Shown: one piece after another, positions 27,682-41,138 of the stretch
Layout: each line of letters begins with the position of its first letter
Position numbering within the stretch: position 1 is the stretch's first letter
Made by a program: the position numbers and the translations under genes
The notes under the pieces: generated by a model
Seen by the model: only the letters and a program-made list of their open reading frames with translations
Databases searched by the model: none
Told to the model about the DNA's origin: nothing
NCBI GenBank assembly: GCA_017562135.1
Contig: QEYB01001685.1
Coordinates: forward strand, 806,001 to 870,000
Direction of reading: 5' to 3'
Source of the DNA: Dipylidium caninum
Taxonomy: Eukaryota > Platyhelminthes > Cestoda > Cyclophyllidea > Dipylidiidae
DNA: 64,000 nucleotides

Positions 27682-29231
27682 GGTGCTCTCGGGGTTGGGC
27701 ATGGCATTGACCGTGGCCCCGGTACCAGAGTCGGCGACGGCGTCGTCAATGTTCGTGAACAACGCCTGCCTCATCCATCGACTTGATCCTCGTCTCGTTC
27801 CAGGGAGTGAGTCGCAAACAGACTCTTATACCGAACGACTGACTTGGAAGCTACTGCAACCGTCAGCTTCGGTTGTCATGACTACAACAAGAGTCCAGAC
27901 TCTCCATACTCCTACTAATGCAACTAACAACGCAAATGTATTTGTTCCTGTTTGTATGGCCGCAACGCACCTATTTTTATACAAATAATACTTTTATTTC
28001 GTACGACTGAAGTTATCTCATACGTGGGGACGGGCAGAGGAGGCCTTCGGTCCATCCGCTCGCTGTCGTGGATGCAGCCACAAGGAAGAACTGTGTAGGA
28101 CGTGAGTTATGCCGTAAAGTGACGCTCAACACGAGGTGGAAGATGGGAAATTAGGCACCGAAGTTTAATAACACAGGGAAGAGTGGAGGCGTATAGAGGG
28201 GACTGATGCCATATGCTTGTGAGCATTAAATTTTTCACTTTGGCAAGACATGCCTTTAAAGCTTCCACGTTCTCTCTCCGCCATTTTGCGCCCTTTACTG
28301 TCGTTTCATGGGGGAAAAGAGAAGGACGCCGAGTGGAGGGAAAGTGCCGGGACCATGTAAATCCCTGTCTGTGACTTTGGGTGGATCCTTTTCACATTTA
28401 TCACCTCGATGTCAATGATAGACCTCTTCTATGTCTATTTCCCTTCCGGGACGAAAATCCTCTTCCCTACTAGGAGGAAGGTGAAATACTTCGTGAACGC
28501 TCTCTAATCCGTAAACTTTCAAAGATACCTCCATTCCACGCTGGTGAGTTCGTGGTTTCGAAGCACTGTCACCTCGTTTTTTTCCACATCTTACTGTTAA
28601 GAGTTCGTCAAGTTGCAGTGAGAGAAAGAGAGCAGGATTTTGCAGAGGGAATCTTTCAGAACTTTGTTTCGGCATGGGACTTGGCGACATTACAGTTGTT
28701 GATGAGTGCTGTCACGGCCAAATTGGCTGATCTTATTGTTTAAATGTGCAGAAAGAGTAGAATTTAGCGTGCAGTTTGTACAGGGGAAATGGAATAATAG
28801 GTCCCCACTGAGTAAAACGCTTAGAACAGAAAGTTACATTGAATCAAGTGAAACTGGCATGAGAGAGTGGAGGAGAATTGAGGATATTCAATTCACGAAG
28901 AGGACATTTTGTTTTCAGACGGAGTACTGAAGTCCGCGCTAAATGATTTTGAAGGTGGCCAAGGTATAACCAGCATGAAGAAACAGGTGATGAGGTAAAC
29001 TAGTTTAAACACGCGGGGACGCAAAAGGGACACCAGAGTGACGGAGGAGATGCCCAAGAACTACGTCGGTCTTAACTCACCCGTATGAGGAGAGTAAGCA
29101 GAGAGAGGGAAAGAGTGGGAGAGACGAAGAGCGAACAAGAGATGTCAGCGTCTCATCAGGTAACCTACCTACCTGCCCACTCGCCCACCCAACCCTGTCC
29201 CCTCTTCCTCGCCTCGCCTCGACTCGTCTCT
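27682..29231. other. Spacer between the two Cys-rich genes, no gene recognised
   Basis: Includes the 3' UTR of copy A (a possible weak AATAAT signal at about 27985). No further copy or remnant of the cysteine-rich gene is visible in it. Confidence 0.5.
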
Positions 29232-29255
29232 TCTCCTCCTCCTCCTCCTCCTCCT
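29232..29255. repeat. (CTC)n simple repeat
   Basis: About eight CTC triplets just upstream of the promoter of copy B. Confidence 0.9.
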
Positions 29256-29265
29256 TTCTCACGCC

Positions 29266-29310
29266 ATTGGCCAGCGCACTTAACGCACCACCAGAGCCGC
29301 GCCATTTAAA
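29266..29310 (+). promoter_or_regulatory. Promoter of second Cys-rich gene: inverted CCAAT and TTTAAA
   Basis: ATTGG at 29266-29270 (in CATTGGCCAGCGCA) precedes TTTAAA at 29305-29310. This copies the motif, the following GCGCA and the spacing seen upstream of copy A. Confidence 0.6.
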
Positions 29311-29361
29311 CAGTCCACCGTCAAGTGCCTCCCACACACCGAAACAAACGCATCTCAGGAA

Positions 29362-29865
29362 ATGGCAACAGCTCAAAAGCTTCTTACTGCTTCTCTTCTC
29401 CTCATTTCACTTCTGATTCCGACGGTCTCACCTCGTAGACGTAAGTTACCGCTGTCCGTCGACAGGCAGTCCATACTTCCACCTTCTCATGTACAATTTC
29501 CTTTTCAGCGAGTTTCTACGTGCACGGACTAAAGTTCTCTCGCCCATGTGAGAACAACACCTACGATGAGAGTGAGTGATCCCTCATGGTAAAGCATTAA
29601 ACATCACTGCTGTGGTATTTTTCAGTCGGTCAGTGGTGGTTGACTTGTCCACTCTTCTGCCACAGTGACGGGGAACTTCAAGTGCACCGTACCCACGGGA
29701 GCGGAGTGCTTCAAACTCTGTCAACAATACGGCTGCTATGAATGGTCGTTCTCATCGTTCATGGCCAGCACGGACACACAAGTGCGCGATCACTTCCGAT
29801 GCCGGTGTATACAGGATATCTGCCTCTACAACTATGTACGAGCCAGGGATCGCGATTATGAGTGA
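29362..29865 (+). CDS. Small secreted eight-cysteine protein, copy B
   Basis: Three exons: 29362-29440, 29509-29571 and 29666-29865, phases 1 and 1, 113 residues. The signal peptide MATAQKLLTASLLLISLLIP runs into TVSP and a basic RRR stretch. The mature chain has the same eight-cysteine spacing as copy A and closely similar landmarks (FYVHGLKFSRPCENN, TGAECFKLCQQYGC, RCRCIQDICLYNY, ending RDRDYE). Substitutions against copy A are mostly conservative and all cysteines are kept, which suggests both are functional. The signal peptide is more diverged than the mature part. The genes are 1.7 kb apart in the same orientation. Confidence 0.88.
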
Positions 29866-32800
29866 TGGAGAGGACTGCCACCGCCGGCGATAATAATGCC
29901 TCCGTTGCTGCTACCGCTTCGTCTGTGTAGGCCCATGTGCATTTTCTAATTTTCATTTTCTAAACAAAAAAAGAGTTTCCTTTATTTCTCGCTCCCCTTC
30001 CCTTCCCTCCTCCCGCCCCTCTCCCCCTTCCTCATATCACCCTGTGTACTCTGGTGAAACAATAAGACTAACAAAGAACCAAATCAACCAAACAAACAAC
30101 CTCTCTTTTTTCCTCTTTCTCTCTAACTCTCACCTTTGCCATTTCACCACAGAGATAAATTTTGGGGAAAAATACACCTGCTTGAGTCTACTCTACAATT
30201 GTCTACTCTTCACTTATAGTAGCCCTCATTTTAGATTGCTTGAGTTTGTGAGGACCACACCCCTCCCTGTTCCGTCTCGTCCCCTTCACCTCGCCCAAAC
30301 TTCCCCCTCCCCCACACCCCATTCAAGCATAAAAATACAGAGGCAAACTAACATTTATTTTTAGCGTCGCAGATGTTTATGCCTTAGAGTTAGACATCTG
30401 GGCCATATTCTAGGCTTCTGTGACCGAACAGTGTACAGATGACCTGGTGAATGTCTACCAATTCGGACAGACATTCAGTTGACTCCATTGCCAGGGAAGA
30501 CGAGACTCGTCGTCATGGCCCACTTGGTGCAAAGTACTACTTTTGGAGGTATTTAGTAACAACATGGGGAATTGATGCTGAAGATATGAGGGTAATATTG
30601 TTTAAGGTGAAGACCTAGAATGTTCTGCCATTGGGCCGATGAAATACACCTTTGATAGCGGAGGGTGTGGCTAATTTCACACCATAGACACATAAATACA
30701 CACACACCTTATAAGGTAGGATTCACAAGCCCGGTAGAATTTACTTAATTGGGTAAACACAACTAAAACTAACTTCCTTCATTTTAAGGAGAAAATATTT
30801 AATATCGTAGAGGAGATCTGGTGATATGGGACGGAGAGGAAGAGCAGATGAATGACTCTGTCACCGAGGTTGCTAACAATGTAGGTTTATGAGAGCATTT
30901 TACGTAATCACAAACACAATTGGTCGCATCAATAGTTCACTAGACGAGGAGAATTAAATTCATTTAACTTACGCTCCGATGTATTGTGTGGCATGAAGTA
31001 AATGGGGGGATTTGTGTGCAAGGAAGAGGAAACAGGTGAACGAGCGGAGGCGGAGGAAACAGGTTTGAATCCGGTTGAATATTAAAAATGCTCCGAATTT
31101 CCCCATCACTCATTAATAGACACTGTTATCAATAGAAATAACGCACTTACGTACATTTTGGGCAGTAAAAAGTTTCGGATTGCTGTTATTCCTCTCGAAT
31201 AAAAAACCCTTGTTGTGCTCGTTGATTATAGTACGGAGTCGAGATAAAAGCCCTTTGGTCTTGCCATAGCCTCTTTTCCATTCAACTCTAGAGAGAAAAA
31301 TTTTCAAACGAAGATCCTTGATTTTTGCTTCTTGTATTCTTCTGTTTGTTAATTATAGACACCTCTGTCTTCTGCGCAAATAACCACAGATGACTTGAAA
31401 TTCACGAAGTGCGTACTTCTTCGAAAAAATTCTTGGACCGAGATCACATATCCAATGCGTTTGTTTATTTTTATCACCTGTATTGGGAAAGGTTGCCCTT
31501 CGAGAAACCAGTCAGCCGTGACCTCAGATAAGAAGACGATTGGTTGAGGGACAGCCAATAGCGAAGGATCTGGAGCACGAATTTCCAATCAAATCGCAGT
31601 AAGGAAGGTGGGCCTCTGGTTAAAGTAAGTCACGTTCACACGGCCTTGATATTTCGAGGTCAGATAAGGAAGTCTCCTTTACCCTTCAGAGGATCCTGTT
31701 CTGACGTCAAATGACGCTGCGTAAATACACACACCACAGAATGCTATGTGTGGCGGTTGAATAAATCAGACCTGGAAATTCCTGCAAGTCCATAGCTACC
31801 GCAAACCGCCGACAGTGACAAAAGTGGGGAAAAAAAATTAACCTTTACCATGCGAACAGAGAGCTGACGCAAATACTATGGTATGTGAGATGCCGACGGC
31901 TCCGTGTTTTTCAAGTCGGAAGAAGCGCAACGAGAAATAGATTACGACTATACTACTTCCGCCACCCGCCATTAATGGCACTGTCTTGGTCATTCACTGT
32001 GAGGGGATTGGGGAGAAATTGAAAATTAACCTTTGCGGTTGAAAGCGTCTTGGAATCCAAAGCTCGCTTCCTGGTCCCCGACGTCATGTTAAAGTACGCC
32101 AGTTGGGTAATGAGGTGTGGTGTTTATTGCGAGCTCATGAGTGCAGCTGGTACGGTGTTTGTGAACACGTTAATAATCTAAACAAAGTTAATAGGCTATG
32201 TAAGGAGGGAAAACTCCACTTTTTCCCATCGCCCTCGAGGCGAAGGCGCTTGCAAACTTAAGCCTGTTTCGAAATTTTAGAACTCGGTAAGAAACAGCAC
32301 AAGTCTGAAAGTCAAGAAGAAACTGCATGATACAAATCACAAAAAGTCTTGCTCTATGTTATCTCGCCAGTCATCGAGGCGACAATGCTACTAGAGTCCT
32401 TTATGTACTCACACCCATTTGGTCTTACAGCTGGTTTGATTCAGAAATGGTTTGAGGTTGTCAGTGCCGAGTAGACAAGTATGATGTGACCATCGCGCAG
32501 CGGGTGAAGAGGTAGGGGAAGCAGAGGACGACTTAACTATTAAGGCCTTTTATTCGTCTATCCCCTGCTTTTATAATGCCACAATTTTTACCATCCACAT
32601 TCCCCACTGGGTTGTCTTTGCCTCTAATAAAGTTGCTTTTCTTAGCTAGTCGTTGAAACAAATTACAAACAAGCGCAGATGGCGAAATAGTCCTCGAGTG
32701 GGGACTCGGAGTTCAAATGGCCGACGCACGTTTTGTCTAGACGTCTCTCCACAGCTAATGCCCATTGATAGCATCAACTACAGCTTCTACACCCATTACT

Positions 32801-33440
32801 TTGATAATAATTTGGTGTAGTATAGTACTTCCCTCGAAATAGTTGCACTTTTGCTTAACAAAAACCTGCTCGCCTGCACCCTTCTCCCACACTGTCATTT
32901 TTTCCCTTCCAGGATGTCATAATGAATAGAAAGGGAGAATTGTGCAAGGATGATGGGAGTTTTTGATGCACTTCACCGAAGGATGACATTTCGAGTCAGA
33001 GTTCGGGAAATGACTGACAGGGGCAGAAGACAAAAGAAATGAATCGTCGTCGTCGATGCCACATGGGGGCGAACTAAGGTACACACTCTGGTTGGCACAA
33101 AAACAATCGCTTTATTAGTAGGCATCTCCCTTTGTGACAACCATAGAGTCGGTAATACTTAAAGTCCCCTTGCGGAGAACACAGGCATGAGTGCAAGAGA
33201 TGTCAGAATAGGGGAAGGCGGAGGCGGAGGAGATGCAGACAATTTGGACACCTTGGAGAAAGTAAGTGTTTTCTCACTATCAGGTTGCTAGGTGGACTTG
33301 CTGCTTTGACACGTCTGTAGCACGTACTACCACCAAAAATACCATCCATCTTGGCGTGATCGGGAAAAAAGCTTTATTACGAAACAAACCGTGAGAAATG
33401 AGATATGTTTATGGGTTCAAAGTGCAAAAAAAGACAAGTC
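29866..33440. other. Intergenic region, no gene recognised
   Basis: Begins with the 3' UTR of copy B. No conserved coding stretch recognised; only short frames on either strand. Confidence 0.5.
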
Positions 33441-34615
33441 CAATCAAATGTGGTTAAGCAGCAGCATGATTTTTATCCTTGAAGATGTGGCCTTGAGGAC
33501 ATCTAAATACACCAACACTTTAACGGCATGCAGCGCAAAAACGTCAGCCAAGACACGTGAAAATCCCCAGACTTCGGCTGAATTGTCTAGACACCCTCTT
33601 GTAAAACAACGCAATGACATATGGCACCGATTATTGAGGGGGCACCGGAGGTGAGAGACCGAAACACGTCCTTTGGTATTTGGGCATTCCTCGGGTCCAT
33701 TCGATGCCATTTTGGCAGACATGAGGGAATGCGGGTCTCTACGCATGGCTGATTCGGGAGAAGGCAAAATGGAGGTGAGATTTTGGAGTAATTTTTTAGA
33801 TATCACATTGAACATCCTCGTAATTCCCTGAATGACAACCCATCGCTGAATGACCTACACTTCTGCCTCTTCGAGGACCAAATTTGCGATTCGACGTGAG
33901 GAGTATACGTCTTTATTTTCCACCAAAAGAATCAACTACTAGAGAGCCGGGTGAAAGGTCGAGAAACTTGCTTCGTAGGCGGAACTTTGGCTCCACGTCC
34001 TGGGAAAAGATTGTTGAAAACACGTGGGCGGCAATGTTGAAGTCCTCCAGAGCTTGCGACAAAATGGTTCCTGTTTGCTTTCGCCTTATAACTCTCAGTC
34101 AAGGGCCTGTCCACTGTCATCTCGCTGGCTTTGTCCCACGCCTCCAATTTAACGTGGAGTTGTCACTGGTGGGCGGAACTGAGTTTAGTAAATGGCGTTA
34201 ATCGGACTCCTCTTAGTTCATTTGCATCATATGCTCTCACGAAGCTCCTTAGAGCTTCTTATTCTTCTGCGTTTTTGCATTCCTATCTTTAAGATGACAA
34301 AGAAACCGTTTTCCCCGCCCTGGGATAAGCAGAGATCGCGTACCCAAAACCATATGAGTGTTATCGCGTTTTTTATCCCAGTTGTGACGATATTCTGACC
34401 CCATGAAAAGGCAGCGAATGCTGTTTCGGCACGGGCATTTTTGGTCCACCCCGACTGATTCGGTAGAGTTGATACACGGTGAAGGTAAGAGACGATTGTC
34501 GAAATACCAAGTGGAATTTCACGACCGGAAAAACGGCGACTCCTCTGCTCAGCCATCTGTGGCACAACGAGAGCACCTTGTCAAGTACGTGAAATTATCC
34601 GAAACATAAAATTTT
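33440..34615. other. Frame-dense unclassified stretch, possible coding or repeat remnant
   Basis: Several reading frames with protein-like composition overlap here. On the minus strand a frame from about 34080 to the TAA at 33913 reads TGTILSQALEDFNIAAHVF, then FRLRSKFLDLSPGSLVVDSF; its stop lies inside a reverse-strand AATAAA (33912-33917), as for a terminal exon. On the plus strand a frame ending at about 33775 (FGHSSGPFDAILADMRECG) runs to a GAG followed by GTGAGA. None matches a family I recognise, so this may be a degraded mobile element or fragments of a gene. Confidence 0.2.
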
Positions 34616-37600
34616 AAATAATCACTTTGAGGTTGAGCACAGTGGGAGGTAATGAATCTCTGAGTTAGATGGAGGAGAAACAAGCACTCAGGCAAGGAGG
34701 CGACCGCTTTATTAATCGTACCATTAGCCTCTACGATTCTCTAACCATGTGGAGTAAAATCTGGACTTTCTGTCATATTAGCAAAGACCACCGAGTTGCC
34801 GACTCGACATGGCGGTACAGTGATCTGTGGTAGACGAAATCCCTAAAATGTCTCCTTGTCTGGACGGTAAAGAGCTTTGGGCGGTCTCCTATCGCGTCAC
34901 TCCGATCTTTCTGGACAGGAAGGAGAGGCCGGGGACAAGTCCACGACGCTACCTCACTTTAGCGTGTCCACTCGCTTGTCTCTTGGCACCACGTGCAGAC
35001 TGCTTTGTGGCGAGTGCGGAAACACCCACTCAAAGCGCTAATTCCTCCTCTCTCGCGATATCACGTGTTGGAGGTGTGGTCAATGCGAGGAGAATGTGTG
35101 TGTGTGTGTGTGGGTCTTCATGGCTCCGTCTCCATGTCCCGCCATTGTTCGGTTCCGCTTTCGGTACACTTAGTTACATGACTCTCCGGTCATCGACAAT
35201 TAACTCGTGGCCAGTGGGAGTCGTAGTCTTCAGTTTTATGAGTGATGCTTGCTGCCGTTTGTAGGGCCGCCTATCCACTTGTCCCCGTTGAAATTCCAAG
35301 AGCGACAGGCAAGTGGATGGCACTTCCACACTCAACCACGAATCTTTTTTACTGAATGAGGCAACTCAGTGATTTTAGACTACTGGTAAAGAAAAAATGA
35401 GGCTAACTTAAGCCTACTTGAGATAAAACTACCTTCGCGTCGGGGCGGTGATTTCACAAACTCTACAACATGAGTCGATAAGCCGGAATTGCTGTGAATC
35501 CCTCCAAGGTTAATACGCCGGGGAGCCACAATCTCTCACCAGTGGAGCATTCGCATAGGAGTAGGCCAGTCCTCGTGCCTCTTCTGCGAGACCACACTTG
35601 TGGACATTTTAGGTCAGCCAGAGGACCACGTCATGGCCCCCGGACAAGTATCGACTGCTCACAAGACGAAGACTCTCACGTGTTTCTACATCGACATGGC
35701 CATTTTGCGTGATATTCACGTGAATTACATGAGAATTACGTGGACCTGCAAGTGTACTGCCTCTTCCCCGAAGACCACTTCTGTCAATTTGAGTGGCACA
35801 GGATAATCCCGTTTTGACTTGAACTACCCTCTTATCAACATTCTCAACCATCTCTACTTGTGTGCATGTTACCGTGTATGCAAATGTGTATTTGTAACTG
35901 AGTGGAATGGAATCAACGCCCACACAAATATGTGGACAATATCCGGCCATGACATGAGAGCAAAACAAACGCGAGTGAAAGGTGACGTGAGAGAGGCGAG
36001 GGTGTGTCTCTTGATGCTATACATCACACCGCATCTTCTGGGCGACGTTCATTCGCGTCGGAAAATAGTGCAAGGCAAAAAGGGATGCCTATGAGGGCGG
36101 ATTTCCCATTAGTAAAATTAACAACAACTCTGACAACTCTGAGCCCCCGAGGCATGTCATCGCTCCACACGATGCATTTCCTGTCAATTTTAGTGTCCAA
36201 GCAGCCGCAGTAGCGGTTTAAGACCGAAGTTTCGCCCACTTTGTGATGTTATAAGGATTACACAGATGCAATTTTTCTGTCTACCAGGCGAATAAAAAGT
36301 TTGCCGGGGAAAATTTGTCACCGAACAGTTTGCAACCAGTGCCTATAGGTTTTCAGCCTCAAGTCTTCCATCTTCAAGCGAGAATTTTGCAAGTGAGACC
36401 CACCCATCCGCCCACGCATCCTTGTGTCTGTGTGGAGCAAGTAGAGGTTAGTTAGGGACTCCGACAACGCCGGCAGCATGGATTCCCTTGATCTATTGAT
36501 GACTAAGAAATATTTCTCGAACGAGTCTTCTCCCCCTTCGAGGTAACCAAATTCAGGCAAGAGTTCCATCGCGGTTCTTCGCCTTGTAGTGCTCGGCAGA
36601 CACGTCCATGATGGCACAGATTACCCGGTCCCACAAGTGGATGCACGATTCTGCTCTCAAAAAGACTTGAAATAATCTGCGAAAGAAATGAGGTTCACCT
36701 GTCTACTTAAAAAGTTACGCGGAGTAGATAGGTGTGGTGTTGGGCGGACGTGGAGTCCCACCTTCGCCCCGAGGCATATGAGACAAATTGGGTCGCCTTC
36801 AGTCATGTCAAGTTGGCAACCGCGCGTAGGGAGGGTAATTATCCCCTCCTCGAATAATATATTCGCCTCCTCAGAAGAGTTTTTCTGTGTCAGGGTCCTC
36901 GACATTTCACTAAGGCGTTGGAAGTGCGCTGAATGGCTTGAAATGCAAAACTTCGGGGGCTTCTCCATTGAGAGAGGGCCGATAACCAAGGATGCTTACT
37001 ATTCGCCATACAAACCGACCTGAGAATGTGGAGAACATTTGGGTTTGACTGTCGTAATCATCTGCACTACAGATGGGGCGGCAGTTAACATCGAACCTCA
37101 TTCATTTTGAGAGGACGACTTGCCTCCCGTGACTTCTACACAATGTGTGTTTGTGTGTGTGTGGTGTGCTGTGGGCCGGAAACCACATGTGTATTAGAGG
37201 AGGTGTGGCCTCTCACTGTTTACACCTCATGTCGTGACAAGAGCGGCCTTACTGTGACCGCCACCACTACCTGCCTGGTCGCCGGCCTTCTCTGTCTGAC
37301 TGTGTGGCTGTCTGGCTACACCCTTTTGCTATATCACAGCACACAAGAGGCTTTTTGAAGATACTTTCTGGCGATCAAAATTAAAATATGACTGTGGTAG
37401 TAAATAGAAAGTGAGTCCACTTAGGTCCCTATCAAGTTCCCTTTGCTCCGGTGCCTGCAGCTCACCATTAATACGCATTTGACGCGAATGCATTAGGGGA
37501 GAGGACAGCGCCTAGTCCGCTTTTAGGCCTCAGTAATTAACGTCGGCCGATGGTGTTGATAGTTAATGTTGCTACCGCTTTGGATTTACGCCTCCGCCGT

Positions 37601-40600
37601 GACGCGAAAAATTACGCTAAATTTAACACAATGACAATTGTGTGACAATATTTACTAACCTTCTGGGCGGTAAATACACCCTAGCTTTGATAGCCGAATG
37701 GGTGAACATGTGAATGAAGTAGTGAGAAAATTTACCTTAAATGTGAGAAACCCCACCCTCGTCTAAGTTGTTTACGATGCATGGTTTATACGCTGCCGAG
37801 GATGAGGCCGTGGCGGTTTGGGCACTCGGGCGGCCTATCCAGAAGACCTCTCCTGTAGGGTAGCGGGCTAGGGCCTGGCGCCCCCTCACGAATCACTTCT
37901 GCCTCTTGGCATTGACAACAAAAATAGCAAAATCAACAAGAATAGCAGGGCATCCGGTCAATAGGTGGGTGTTTTCAAAAACACCAAACTAAAGTGGGCA
38001 AAAATAGGGAGGTGAGTCCAGTGCAGAAGCAAATGGTGTGGGGGAAGACTTAATTGCTCTATCGTCCTCCTTGGGGCTTGGTGCCACATCCCGAGGGCTT
38101 TCCCGGTTGGCTCACAGATTGGGGGAAAGGCCAAATCAACTCATTTTATCACATTCTCGCCTCTCCCGGATGCGAGGGCCAAATGTGCGCCAACTAATGA
38201 AGTGCCCTCCTTTGACTGAAATGACTGCTAATTTTTCACCACTTCAGAGACAGAGGCGTGTGGAGCGCTTGCGAGAAATTTCCCTGAGACAAAGAATATT
38301 ATACGAAATAGCTGAAGAAAAATGGAAGTTGATTTAAAGACCATGTTACCTTGAAACTGATGCGCTCATGACTGTCGATGGTAGATTCAAGTTGAGCAAC
38401 CTTAGGCTAGCATTTGCTGTAGTTAAATTAAGTGTGAGGACTTGAGGATCTGCACTTGCCTACTAGTTGAAGCAGCACAAAAATGGGACACTCCCTTAGC
38501 CTACGGAGACATTCACTCAACCTGTTCTTTACGACAAAGACAAGCGTGAAAAGTGGCTAGAAAATTTTCTGTAAAATCGGTGAATGAAGTGTGGGATTTG
38601 CAGTGCGTAAATGTTGAAGTCATCGCCACTCGTGCCTCCAGTGGAGTCCGCAATCGAGGCCAACCAGAAGTGTTTTTCGACTTACCATTCCATCATTATC
38701 GCCCCTCGGTCGAATTCCTCAATCACAAAATGACGAAATTCCGTGCAGTCATTTCGCCAAGCAATAGTAATAGCATTCACTTGTTGTACTTGACTTTGGT
38801 CTTCATTGCCTACGGCCAAATGGCGTCTTAGCTCTACCCAGAGACGAGTGAAGTAAGTCATTTCCTAAAAATTTGTCGATGAGGACATATACTACTGATG
38901 AGCAGGTAGTATTATCGACCAAGTACCTCATTATAAGCTGGAAATCCACGAGTGGCTAAGGAAGAAGGATCATTTAACACACTTTGCTTACTCGCGACAG
39001 CGAATTCTGTGTATGCAAAGTTTATAGGATCATAGGACCAAAGTCGTATGATCTTTGTTGATTTGTTTGACCCGTTTGGTGGACAAACACTGAGATCCTC
39101 CTACCTGTCACATTACCTCTCGCTCTGCCTCGCTTTCAGCACACAAGAATGTGCACGCGCGTGTTTCCAACTTAAAACGCGACACTTCTATGAATAAGCC
39201 ACATAGCTGAGGTTATAAATAACCAGAGTTCTCTAAGACATTCATAAGTAAGATCAGCCAAATCAACCAATCAGAAGTGGAAGTGGAGTAATGAAGGCAG
39301 ATCTCGACCTGAGTAGTGTCGTTATTCTCCTTTGATTTAATAACTTGACTCCACCAAAATACTCTGTAGTTCCTTAACCTTTTCGGCTGTCCTCTCTTGT
39401 AGAAAGAATTGAAAATGCCTCAATGGATAAAGAGAAGTAATTTCCCACAGACACCAATCGAGCTATAAATAATGGTTAGACCAAATTTAACTTAAATGAC
39501 ATCTTGACGAGGAAGGCATTCTTAAAAATAGGCAGCACTGACAACTTTTATAGCCTTCCCCTCAACAGGTCCATGTGGTAGTGGCACGGGGAGGGCTCAT
39601 GCTATTGTCAGCCGCTTCTCGATTGCCAACTCCCCACTTCCCAGTAATAATGCTGCACCCTTCTTCTCTTTCACTTTCAAAGAATTTGTAACAATGGTTA
39701 TTCAATGATTCCGGGGAATTAACCCAATGAGGCGGACGCTCTCCATTGACACCACGTTTTATTAACTTTTAAGTTCCTTTCATACCCCCCATGACTTCGC
39801 CTAAAACGCTCTACCATTGAACCCTCCCCCTCCACTGTAGACCATTATTTACCAATGAAGATTTTATTCATTCCTTTTGTGAGTGAAGAGCCCATAATGT
39901 AAGCTGCTTCGACTAAAGAGTTCTTGAATAGTATTAGGACTTATCGTATCCGCACAATTCGTTTCAAATTTTTAAAGTAAAAGTTGTGAAAATGATTTTA
40001 TCAAATGATTTTATCTTTTATTTGAGGGAAATTTATAGGTAAGTTGACGATTGACAACGCAGTTAACACTCCGTCAATATGTCATTGGGATAAATCACGC
40101 AAATTAGTCTTATTCCGCAAAAATACGCAGAAATTGCAAGTAGCGGAAAAAAAAACAATACATATGTATAATATTTGCCTGACTTCAATTTGATAATCAC
40201 AACAGGAAGGTGGTATCGATTTTTTCCGTCAAGAGTGACTTTAGCGGGCTAATCAATAAATAATCGATTTCCTTTAACTGCCGTCATTTTAACCGCCGAT
40301 TGTATTGTGTTATTAAGTGAAAGATCCCACAAATTCTACGATTGTCAGACTACAAAAGGAGCTACCCACGATGTGGTAGCATAGACACATTCAATGACGT
40401 TGGCAGACGATAAATTGATGGTGTGCTCGGTAAGTAAAGCAAAAAAACAGTGGTGAGAAGACAAATATCCAAGTACTCATTTAGCATTTACTATCTCTCC
40501 CTCTCACACATTACGGTTTCAGGCCAGATGCGTGAGTGTGTGTGTGTGTGAGAGTGAGAGGGGCCGAGGGGTGAGGAAGAGTCAGGGGACAACACATCGT

Positions 40601-41017
40601 ACGATTTTGGACAGCAGTTTACACGGCATCACGTGCGGTCCGAGTGCAGCTGTACTACAACCGCGAACTTGGAGATTGAGTTGGACCAAATAACTGGCTT
40701 TTGCACACTTACCGGTGTGAGTTTGACAATGATATGAAGGCAAGCCTAGGAGCCCCCCCCTCCCTCCGCTTTGACAACCATCTACACTTATTGAGCGTCA
40801 GTGCTCTGTATTTATGTAGTATGATTAGATGGAAGAAGTTGATAGAAGACATCGTTACTCCACTGCCCAGACGAACGCAAATGATAAGGTATTAAAAGGT
40901 GCATAGTTAACACAACATAAGATGAAACAGTATGGTAAACTACTCAATGAATAGACATGAATAATAAATTTGCATTAAGTTTTCATTGCCATTGCACAAT
41001 GCCCTTCTGCTTTCAAG
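34616..41017. other. Intergenic region, no gene recognised
   Basis: No convincing coding segment. A TG microsatellite lies at 35093-35112 and a GT/GAGA tract at about 40530-40562. The part from about 38850 to 40300 is AT-rich and featureless to my eye. Confidence 0.5.
35093..35112. repeat. (TG)n microsatellite
   Basis: About nine to ten TG dinucleotides. Confidence 0.9.
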
Positions 41018-41138
41018 AGACGAATAAAGTGGCGCGGGGAGAAATAGTCGGCCTCACAGAATGGGAGGAGGCCAAGAATAGAGGGCGTTCACTCACAATT
41101 TACTACAATTTTTGCCGGGCAGGATGTGCTAAACACTG
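41018..41138 (+). other. Candidate isolated exon, unidentified
   Basis: An acceptor-like CTTCTGCTTTCAAG and a donor (CACTG followed by GTGAGT) bracket 121 bases with an open frame reading ARGEIVGLTEWEEAKNRGRS and then IYYNFCRAGCAKH. Composition looks coding, but no partner exon was found and no family is recognised. Confidence 0.2.
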
